This document shows positions 6,955 to 12,167 of a stretch of DNA of 12,167 nucleotides, piece after piece (the first letter of the stretch is position 1; each line of letters starts with the position of its first letter). The notes under the pieces were generated by a model, which was not told where the DNA came from, did not search any database, and saw only the letters and a program-made list of their open reading frames with translations. The stretch is from assembly GCA_023262245.1 (NCBI GenBank), contig JALRDC010000066.1, forward strand, positions 1-12,167, given 5' to 3'. The position numbers and the translations under genes were made by a program. Source of the stretch: Flavobacteriaceae bacterium. Its GTDB lineage: Bacteria; Bacteroidota; Bacteroidia; Flavobacteriales; Flavobacteriaceae.

Positions 6955-6988
6955 CAAATATAAGGGTGAAGCTTTAATTTTTTGTCAA
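6955..6988 (-). promoter_or_regulatory. Predicted promoter of icd
   Basis: On the minus strand TTG (6988-6986) and TATATTTG (6962-6955) are 23 bases apart, the long end of the flavobacterial TTG-N17-23-TAnnTTTG range. The leader to the ATG at 6929 would be about 20 bases. The position confirms that the longer upstream reading frame of icd is not translated. The 111-bp intergenic region also has to hold the kinase promoter. Confidence 0.55.
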
Positions 6989-7040
6989 TTTCACCCAAAA
7001 GGATGAAAATTATTAAATTACCGAGTCTCAAATTTGCACT

Positions 7041-8831
7041 ATGAAATTAAAATTTTGTTTTATTCTCTTTTTTCTAGCTTTAACTTCAACCAAGGGGCAA
7101 TCTGATTTTTTACAAAAAAGCCAACAAAAAATTTGCCACCAACTCCAGACCGATGATGTGCGTTTATTAGCCGTTGCCGACAGTCTTTACGGCTTTTTGG
7201 ATGCGCAACAAGACCCCAAAACTATTGCCTATCTCAGTTTATGGAAGGCGTTGGGCTACTTTCACTCCTCAGAGCAACCGCTAGACTCCGTGGTGCGGTA
7301 CGCCACCAAAGCACACGAGCAATTTTTACACCTAAACGATAACGAAGGACTTTTTGAAGCGCATACATTGTTGGGAAAAACGCTGCTGTATGTCGATGAT
7401 TATGGGGGTGCCCACAGACACCTTACTGCTGCAAAACAATATACCGATACGGATTTTAAGCAGTTTAGAAATCTTGTGGATAAGGGCAATAAATATGTTT
7501 TTGAAGATAAGATTGATAGTGCTTTTGTGGCACTTTATGCGGCAGAAAAAATGTTGCCATTAGTAAATCAAAACAGTTGTTGGTCTGGGCTGTACAAAGC
7601 AGAGTTAAACATTAACTTGGGAATGGCAGAAATAAGGCGCACAGATTATGAAAATACGGATTACGACCAATCCATAAAATATTTCAAAAGGGCAATAAAG
7701 GCGTATAACTTATCCGAAAAAAAGGGGTTTGAAAATTATTTATTCTGTTTGATTAACCTGTCATATAGTTACCGTAAAGCCGGTTTTTTTGGAGTGAAGT
7801 CCATTCATTTGGATAGCGCACGCATCTATTTGCGTAAGTATATTGACTTGGTAGAAAAAAGTGATGTGGACAATAAGTTTGGCAAATTAGATGCTGCTTA
7901 TGCCAATTTAGGGTGGCAACTTTTTGCAGAAGGCAAAGCAGATGTGGGTATCTATCATGTCCAACGCTCAAGAGATTATTTGGATAGTATGTATATGGAT
8001 ATGATGGATCAAAAAGTACTTGAAATCACCAATTCGTATGAGAATAAACTCAAAGACCAAGAAATAGAAACCCTTAATCAAAGCAATAGCAAAACCCGCC
8101 GCAATTTGCTTTTGGTAGGCTTAGTGCTGGTGTTGAGCGTTGTATTGCTTGCGGTGTTGGTGCAAACCTACAGGCGTTCAAAAAAACAGAATGTTTTGTT
8201 GCGCCAACAACAAAAGGAACTTACCGAGGTTAAAAACAGCTTAGAAGTATTGTTGCAAGAAATTCATCATCGCATTAAAAACAATTTGCAAGTTATTTCT
8301 AGTTTTTTGGGTATTCAGAAGCGCGAACTCAAACAACAGGAAGCCATTGCTGCTCTGGAGCAAAGTCAGGCAAGAATTCAGACAATATCCCTACTACACG
8401 AGCAATTGTACAACCAAAAAGGATTGGAAAACGTTGATGTTCAACCCTATTTTGAGAAATTGATAACGCATATAAAATATCATATTTTAGGAAGTAAAAA
8501 GGTGGCATTTACGTTGGATGTGCAGCCCTGTATTATGCATTTTGAGGACTGCCTCTCGTTAGGGATTATTGTCAATGAATTGGTAACCAATGCCCTTAAA
8601 TACGCTTTTGAAAACGAGGCTAAAAACGAGATTTTGATACGATTTAAAAAAGAAAAAACGAAGTTCCTACTTCAAGTTATTGATAATGGAAAAGGAATGC
8701 CCGAAATACCAGCAACTACAGGTACCGGAATGGGGTATCAAATCATTAGCGCTATGGTTGAAAAGCTAAACGGCTCACTTAATATTAAAACCAAAAAAGG
8801 GGTCAACGTAACAGTTAGGTTTCCGAACTGA
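7041..8831 (+). CDS. Membrane sensor histidine kinase with TPR-like sensor region (HisKA_2 type)
   Basis: This 596-residue protein is the sensor half of a probable two-component system. Residues 1-20 form a signal peptide ending TKGQ. Residues 25-320 are helical, TPR-like repeats (for example LFEAHTLLGKTLLYVDDYGGAHRHL, shown here only in part, and YDQSIKYFKRAIKAY) and should lie in the periplasm. A coiled coil leads to one membrane helix at about 354-376 (LLLVGLVLVLSVVLLAVLV) and a second coiled coil. The HisKA_2 box LLQEIHHRIKNNLQVI places the phospho-acceptor at His410. The ATPase domain has the N box NELVTNALKYAF (Asn512, Asn518), G1 DNGKGM (Asp548) and G2 GTGMGYQI. The ATG at 7041 gives the signal peptide directly. 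Its last codons and stop (Pro-Asn-TGA) lie in the repeat cluster that separates it from the response regulator. The signal sensed is unknown. Confidence 0.9.
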   Translation: MKLKFCFILFFLALTSTKGQSDFLQKSQQKICHQLQTDDVRLLAVADSLYGFLDAQQDPKTIAYLSLWKALGYFHSSEQPLDSVVRYATKAHEQFLHLNDNEGLFEAHTLLGKTLLYVDDYGGAHRHLTAAKQYTDTDFKQFRNLVDKGNKYVFEDKIDSAFVALYAAEKMLPLVNQNSCWSGLYKAELNINLGMAEIRRTDYENTDYDQSIKYFKRAIKAYNLSEKKGFENYLFCLINLSYSYRKAGFFGVKSIHLDSARIYLRKYIDLVEKSDVDNKFGKLDAAYANLGWQLFAEGKADVGIYHVQRSRDYLDSMYMDMMDQKVLEITNSYENKLKDQEIETLNQSNSKTRRNLLLVGLVLVLSVVLLAVLVQTYRRSKKQNVLLRQQQKELTEVKNSLEVLLQEIHHRIKNNLQVISSFLGIQKRELKQQEAIAALEQSQARIQTISLLHEQLYNQKGLENVDVQPYFEKLITHIKYHILGSKKVAFTLDVQPCIMHFEDCLSLGIIVNELVTNALKYAFENEAKNEILIRFKKEKTKFLLQVIDNGKGMPEIPATTGTGMGYQIISAMVEKLNGSLNIKTKKGVNVTVRFPN

Positions 8832-8927
8832 CATGGTTCTCGATACATCCCGACAGTTCGTCGGGACACTCGAACTGACATGGTTCTCGATACATCCCGA
8901 CAGTTCGTTGGGACACTCGAACTGACA
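8824..8927 (+). repeat. Tandem 47-bp palindromic repeat (2.2 copies)
   Basis: Units begin at 8824 and 8871 with CGAACTGACA, and a third partial start lies at 8918-8927. The two full copies differ at one base only (C at 8862, T at 8909). Each unit contains the hairpin TCCCGAC-AGTTC-GTCGGGA (8848-8866; in the second copy one pair becomes G-T). The hairpin is flanked by GGTTCTCGATACA on the left and CACTCGAACTGACA on the right. The first CGAACTGACA overlaps the kinase stop codon. The form suggests a REP-like intergenic element, although the high identity also fits recent tandem duplication. Confidence 0.9.
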
Positions 8928-8942
8928 GCTAGTTTAAGATTG

Positions 8943-8993
8943 TGTCACTTCGAGTGAATTTGTGAGGAACGAGCAAATTAGTATCGAGAAGTG
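8943..8993 (+). repeat. Diverged copy of the palindromic element, opposite orientation
   Basis: The left end TGTCACTTCGAGTG (8943-8956) matches the minus-strand reading of the tandem unit (TGTCAGTTCGAGTG) in 13 of 14 bases. The right end AGTATCGAGAAGTG (8980-8993) shares GTATCGAGAA with it. The core between them is different in sequence but is again an inverted repeat (AATTTG...CAAATT, 8957-8962 and 8974-8979). Outer arms CACTTC and GAAGTG pair perfectly. Confidence 0.75.
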
Positions 8994-9014
8994 TGCTTTG
9001 AAAAAAAAAATCAA

Positions 9015-9022
9015 TATATTTG
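9015..9022 (+). promoter_or_regulatory. Possible -7 element for the response regulator
   Basis: TATATTTG is a perfect TAnnTTTG match and ends 4 bases before the ATG at 9027, which would make the transcript leaderless or nearly so. A TTTG at 8997-9000 lies only 14 bases upstream, shorter than the usual spacing, so the call is tentative. Confidence 0.35.
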
Positions 9023-9026
9023 GGTT

Positions 9027-9632
9027 ATGCGCCCAAATGTTATCGTAGTCGAAGACAATCCGATAATCGCTTTAGATTTATCGTCCTACTTAAACAAGTT
9101 GGGATATACCGATATCTTCCGTTGCCGAAATGAAAACGAAGCTTATGCCGTGTTGGACAGTCTAAAACACGCCATCGTTTTTTTGGACATCAATCTAGAC
9201 ACCAAGTATGGAGGCATTGCTATTGCCAAAACATTGGAATCTAAGCCTTCTTTTCCTTATGCGTATATCACAGGAAATACAGACTCGGAAACGTTAGAAA
9301 AAATTAAAGGAACACATCCGATTGGATTTATTGTAAAGCCTTATCAAGAAGAGGAGGTCAAGGCACTTTTGATTTTGGCAGACCATAAAATAAAGCATCC
9401 TGTAGAGAAGGCGGAAGTTAACCAAACGACCCTAAAACGTCTTTTTCCAAATCTTACGGCCACTGAGCAAAATATCTTTTTACGACTTTACGAAGGTGCT
9501 TCAAATCAAGAAATAGCAGACAAACTTTTTGTGTCCATTAACACCGTTAAAACCCATTTAAAAACAATTTTTAGCAAGTTGGGGGTTTCGTCTCGGCTAA
9601 AAGCCGTACAGTTACTTTTAAGTAAATTGTAA
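9027..9632 (+). CDS. Response regulator, receiver plus LuxR-type DNA-binding domain
   Basis: This 201-residue protein is a probable DNA-binding response regulator. The receiver domain (about 4-118) has the acidic pair Glu9/Asp10 (IVVEDNP), the phospho-acceptor Asp54 (IVFLDINLD), Thr82 in the switch position (YITGNTD) and Lys104-Pro105 (IVKPYQ). Residues 136-200 form a LuxR/NarL helix-turn-helix with LTATEQNIFLRLYEGASNQE, then LFVSINTVKTHLKTIFSKLGV. ATG at 9027 is chosen because the family starts a few residues before the first strand. A GTG at 8991 would add 12 residues, but it lies in the end of a repeat element and would translate a poly-A tract. It lies 195 bp after the kinase on the same strand and is its likely partner. 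Targets are unknown; the envelope operon just downstream is a candidate by position only. Confidence 0.92.
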   Translation: MRPNVIVVEDNPIIALDLSSYLNKLGYTDIFRCRNENEAYAVLDSLKHAIVFLDINLDTKYGGIAIAKTLESKPSFPYAYITGNTDSETLEKIKGTHPIGFIVKPYQEEEVKALLILADHKIKHPVEKAEVNQTTLKRLFPNLTATEQNIFLRLYEGASNQEIADKLFVSINTVKTHLKTIFSKLGVSSRLKAVQLLLSKL

Positions 9633-9645
9633 TTTCCTAGAATAT

Positions 9646-9676
9646 CACCCTTTCGGGTGTTTTAACCTTTTTTATT
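9646..9676 (+). terminator. Hairpin terminator after the response regulator
   Basis: A 5-bp GC-rich stem (CACCC / GGGTG, loop TTTC) is followed by TTTTAACCTTTTTT. It lies 13 bp after the response regulator stop and separates the two-component pair from the envelope operon. The stem is short, so its strength is uncertain. Confidence 0.6.
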
Positions 9677-9707
9677 TCGTGGGTTCTTTGTGAAAAAATC
9701 AAAGATC

Positions 9708-11042
9708 ATGAAATATGTTTATGCCTATTTGTTCTTGCTTTTAACCGTTTTTAGTATTGAACAAAGTCACGCCCAGTTTTTAAAAAAATTGGTTAAAAAA
9801 GTTGGTGAGACTCTAGAAGAAACGGTTATTGACAAAATTGATAAAAAAGCATCAAAGGAAACAGAAAAGACTTTAGATTCACTTTTAGATACAAAGCCAA
9901 AAGGAAGAAAGAAACGTACCAAAAATTCTGAAAAGCTGGAAGAAGCTGATAGTCCAAAAGTTACTTCTGCTAAAAGTGGAGTGTCACAAGTTAGTTCTTT
10001 TAGATCCTATAGCAAATTTGATTTCATTTCGGGGGAACAACTTCTGACATTCGAAGATTTTTCTCAAGACGAAGTAGGTGATCTGCCTGCAAAATGGAAT
10101 GCAGCCAATTCTATTGAAGTGGTTACGTTGGAAGGTGTGGCTGGAAAATGGGCAAAATTTGTTGAGGGAGAGGGTGCTTTTATTCCAGATTTTATAGATC
10201 AGTTTCCGGATAATTTTACTCTGGAATTTGATGTAATTTTTGATTTTGACATTAGTAAATATTGCTTTAAAAGGAATCTATCCATCATTTTTACTGACAT
10301 TGAAAATCCAGCCTATAATTTGAATTCTGAAACTCCGGGAAAAAACGGTTTTATTTTTAAAATTTCCGGAGGTATTTCTTACGATGGGTTTTTAAATTAT
10401 AGCAAGTATACCCCAAACAGACAACTCAATACTCATGCCGATAAAGAAAATCAATCGTTAAAAAAAGACAATTTAGGAAGAGGCAAAGTGCATCATGTTT
10501 CTATTTGGAGACAAAAACAGCGTATGCGCGTTTATTTTAATGAAGAAAAAGTATTTGATATTCCAAGAGCTTTTGAAAATGGGGTAGAGATTAATGCGGT
10601 TCGCTTTTTTTCTTCCATTTCTGAATCCGATACCTATTATTTTTTAAGCAATTTTCGATACGCCATTGGAAAGCCAGATATGAGAAGCAAACTCATTACA
10701 GAAGGAAAACTGGTGACTTATGGAATCACCTTTGATGTGAATTCTTCCCAAATCAAACCCTCTTCATACGGAACGCTGAAACAAATTGCCTCTATTTTAA
10801 AAGAACATCCCGATTTACAGGTAGCCATAATCGGACATACGGATGCCGATGGTAGTGAGGAAACTAATTTATCACTTTCCGAAAAAAGAGCTGGTGCCGT
10901 AAAACTCGCTTTAATTTATGATTTTTCAGTTTCCGCCAGTCAGCTATCCTCTAAAGGAAAAGGCGAAACCGAGTTGATTGATACTGGAAATAGTCTTGAG
11001 AGTAAAGCTAGAAACAGAAGAGTAGAATTTATTAAACAATAA
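9708..11042 (+). CDS. Secreted/envelope protein with C-terminal OmpA peptidoglycan-binding domain
   Basis: The 444-residue protein begins with a signal peptide (MKYVYAYLFLLLTVF, cleavage after SHA at 22). Residues 23-61 form a basic amphipathic helix (QFLKKLVKKV...DSLLD), followed by a polar, basic linker to about 100. Residues 110-325 look like an all-beta, concanavalin/LamG-like sandwich (LLTFEDFS, FTLEFDVIFDF, VHHVSIWRQKQRMRVYFNE). Residues 335-442 are an OmpA-like domain: ITFDVNSSQIKP, GHTDADGS with Asp379, SEKRAGAV with Arg394 and NRRVEF. Asp379 and Arg394 match the E. coli OmpA residues that bind diaminopimelate in peptidoglycan. It therefore probably tethers a periplasmic or outer-membrane component to the cell wall. 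ATG at 9708 is preferred, with A at -3 and -6; an in-frame GTG at 9690 would only add six residues to the signal peptide. The next gene starts 5 bp after its stop. The role of the middle domain is unknown. Confidence 0.85.
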   Translation: MKYVYAYLFLLLTVFSIEQSHAQFLKKLVKKVGETLEETVIDKIDKKASKETEKTLDSLLDTKPKGRKKRTKNSEKLEEADSPKVTSAKSGVSQVSSFRSYSKFDFISGEQLLTFEDFSQDEVGDLPAKWNAANSIEVVTLEGVAGKWAKFVEGEGAFIPDFIDQFPDNFTLEFDVIFDFDISKYCFKRNLSIIFTDIENPAYNLNSETPGKNGFIFKISGGISYDGFLNYSKYTPNRQLNTHADKENQSLKKDNLGRGKVHHVSIWRQKQRMRVYFNEEKVFDIPRAFENGVEINAVRFFSSISESDTYYFLSNFRYAIGKPDMRSKLITEGKLVTYGITFDVNSSQIKPSSYGTLKQIASILKEHPDLQVAIIGHTDADGSEETNLSLSEKRAGAVKLALIYDFSVSASQLSSKGKGETELIDTGNSLESKARNRRVEFIKQ

Positions 11043-11047
11043 AAGCC

Positions 11048-12001
11048 ATGAAAACAAACACCCTCCTTTATCTCTTGATTTTTATTTTTATGGGCACCAC
11101 AACAAATGCCCAATTTCTAAAAAAACTCAAAGAAAAAGTTAGCGAAACCGTGGAAGAAACGGTCAATCGAAAAGTTAAGAAGAAAGCCAAAGATAAAACC
11201 GAACGCATGATGGATTCACTTTTAGAAGGCGGCAATTCGGAAAGGGGAAATAAAAGCCCTAAACCTTTGGGAGAGGCAGAGTCTTATTCTGATTTGGATC
11301 AGGAGGGAATGCCTGCCTTTATGGAAAACCTCAATATTTCAGACATGATGAAAATGTCAGAAAAGATGTCACAGGCTAAAATAGCTTCGTCCTATACCTT
11401 TGATACGCAACTTACGGTTACTATTACAGGACCTGGGCAAGAAGCTAAAATGGACTTCTACTTTGGGGATAATATTTTGATGAATACAGTTGAAATGGCA
11501 CCCGGTGTCAAAACAATCTGGGACTATAATAACAATGCCATTATCACGCTTATTGAAGAAGAAAAAACAGTTATGGCACTGCCTCTGGACTTTATGGGCG
11601 ACATGATGGGAATGATGGGAGACTTGGCTGGCGAGAAAGAAGAGGAAGAAGATACCCCAGTGCATTTTAAGAAAACTAGAAAACATAAAACTATTTTGGG
11701 ATATCGTGCAGACGAATACATTGCCGAGGATGAAAACCTGAAAGTTAATTTTTGGTTTTCAGAAGAGGTGCCTATTGACAATTCCAGAATGCTTAAAGGA
11801 ATAGATAAAATGGGCGGAATGTTCGCTTTTGATTTTGCTGCGATGCAGAACAAAGAATACCGTAACGGATTAATGCTGGAATTTACAGCTACCGAAACAA
11901 TAAATCAAACGACAACTCAAATGAAAGTTACCCAGTTACTAACCAACCGAAATATTGTAGTAGATCTTTCCAGTTATAATCGGGTAGCAACGCCTAATTA
12001 G
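11048..12001 (+). CDS. Secreted DUF4412-like protein
   Basis: This 317-residue protein has a signal peptide (MKTNTLLYLLIFIFMG, cleavage after NA at 21). The same basic amphipathic module as in the upstream OmpA protein follows (residues 22-60, 24 of 39 positions identical). From about 112 to 310 there is an all-beta domain (YTFDTQLTVTITGPGQEAKM, MDFYFGDNILMNT, VKTIWDYNNNAIITL, then TILGYRADEYIAED and VNFWFSEEV). The strand order and the GYRADEY motif resemble the DUF4412 family of Bacteroidota, whose function is not known. A Met-rich patch (183-190, MGDMMGMM) and an acidic run (EKEEEEDT, 196-203) lie in one loop. It starts 5 bp after the OmpA gene and is very likely co-transcribed with it. 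It is probably periplasmic or outer-membrane-associated. Confidence 0.75.
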   Translation: MKTNTLLYLLIFIFMGTTTNAQFLKKLKEKVSETVEETVNRKVKKKAKDKTERMMDSLLEGGNSERGNKSPKPLGEAESYSDLDQEGMPAFMENLNISDMMKMSEKMSQAKIASSYTFDTQLTVTITGPGQEAKMDFYFGDNILMNTVEMAPGVKTIWDYNNNAIITLIEEEKTVMALPLDFMGDMMGMMGDLAGEKEEEEDTPVHFKKTRKHKTILGYRADEYIAEDENLKVNFWFSEEVPIDNSRMLKGIDKMGGMFAFDFAAMQNKEYRNGLMLEFTATETINQTTTQMKVTQLLTNRNIVVDLSSYNRVATPN

Positions 12002-12032
12002 GAAAAACAACACTAACCAAATCTAATAAATC

Positions 12033-12167
12033 ATGAAAATCACATCAAAACCATCAATTATTATATTAAATCTGATCTTTGTATGTATCGCTGTACTGCC
12101 AGGCTGTAACAAAGAGGATATAGAAAAAGTAGTTTCTGAAATCGTAAAAGAAGAAATCAAAAATCCG
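12033..12167 (+). CDS. Putative lipoprotein, N-terminal part (partial)
   Basis: The frame opens at ATG (12033-12035) and is still open at the right edge, giving 45 residues. A hydrophobic signal segment (SIIILNLIFVCIAV) ends in a lipobox (LPGC, Cys25), so the mature protein should be lipid-anchored. The visible mature part (NKEDIEKVVSEIVKEEIKNP) is a charged helix. It starts 31 bp after the DUF4412-like gene on the same strand and is probably the third gene of the envelope operon. The family cannot be told from this fragment. Confidence 0.7.
   Translation, partial: MKITSKPSIIILNLIFVCIAVLPGCNKEDIEKVVSEIVKEEIKNP

Noticed and set aside
6930..7031. 34-codon N-terminal extension of icd (start at 7031)
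   Set aside because: The extension overlaps the predicted promoter, is unlike the family, and NADP-IDH aligns from ATG 6929 with numbering matching the eukaryotic enzyme to at least residue 132.
8848..8913. CRISPR array made of the 47-bp repeats
   Set aside because: The units are directly abutting with no unique spacers, and only two full copies exist, so this is a tandem duplication of a palindromic element and not a CRISPR.
8991..9026. GTG start 12 codons upstream for the response regulator
   Set aside because: The GTG is the last three bases of a repeat element, the extra residues come from a poly-A stretch and are not part of a receiver domain, and ATG 9027 gives the normal N-terminus.
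11369..11853. Minus-strand open frames of 105 and 109 codons inside the DUF4412-like gene
   Set aside because: They overlap each other and a well-supported secreted protein with signal peptide and operon spacing. Their Phe/His/Ser-rich translations are typical of antisense shadows.

Overview
The window looks like chromosomal DNA of a marine-type Flavobacteriaceae member (Bacteroidota). The evidence is AT-rich coding DNA, A-rich rather than Shine-Dalgarno translation starts, the flavobacterial promoter -7 motif TAnnTTTG upstream of several genes, a eukaryote-like 409-residue NADP isocitrate dehydrogenase, a carboxypeptidase-regulatory-domain outer-membrane protein, and several proteins typical of this group. 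No rRNA, tRNA, CRISPR array, insertion sequence or phage gene was found.

Left half, all on the minus strand (1-6929). Reading in the direction of transcription: icd (5700-6929) ends at a hairpin terminator. It is followed by murQ, a small conserved beta-rich protein, a two-helix membrane protein, and the translation cluster thrS-infC-rpmI-rplT (811-3967), which closes with a perfect hairpin terminator. Then come a short ArsC-family reductase and the 5' end of a TonB-receptor-like outer-membrane protein that runs off the left edge. infC is complete but has no ATG, GTG or TTG anywhere near its N-terminus. It almost certainly starts at ATA, in line with IF-3 autoregulation through a non-canonical start codon.

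Right half, all on the plus strand (7041-12167). A TPR-containing membrane histidine kinase of the HisKA_2 type and a LuxR-type response regulator form a probable two-component pair. Between them lies a cluster of palindromic repeats: two tandem 47-bp units plus the end of a third that supplies the kinase stop codon, and one related but diverged element in the opposite orientation. After a hairpin terminator comes a probable cell-envelope operon: an OmpA-domain protein, a DUF4412-like secreted protein and a lipoprotein cut by the right edge. The first two share a signal-peptide-proximal amphipathic basic helix of about 39 residues but have unrelated C-terminal domains.

The two halves diverge from a 111-bp intergenic region (6930-7040). 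Most of the window is housekeeping. The points most worth checking are the ATA start of infC, the repeat cluster with its apparent compensatory base changes, and the shared N-terminal module in the envelope operon. I found no clear evidence of a wholly new multi-gene system.
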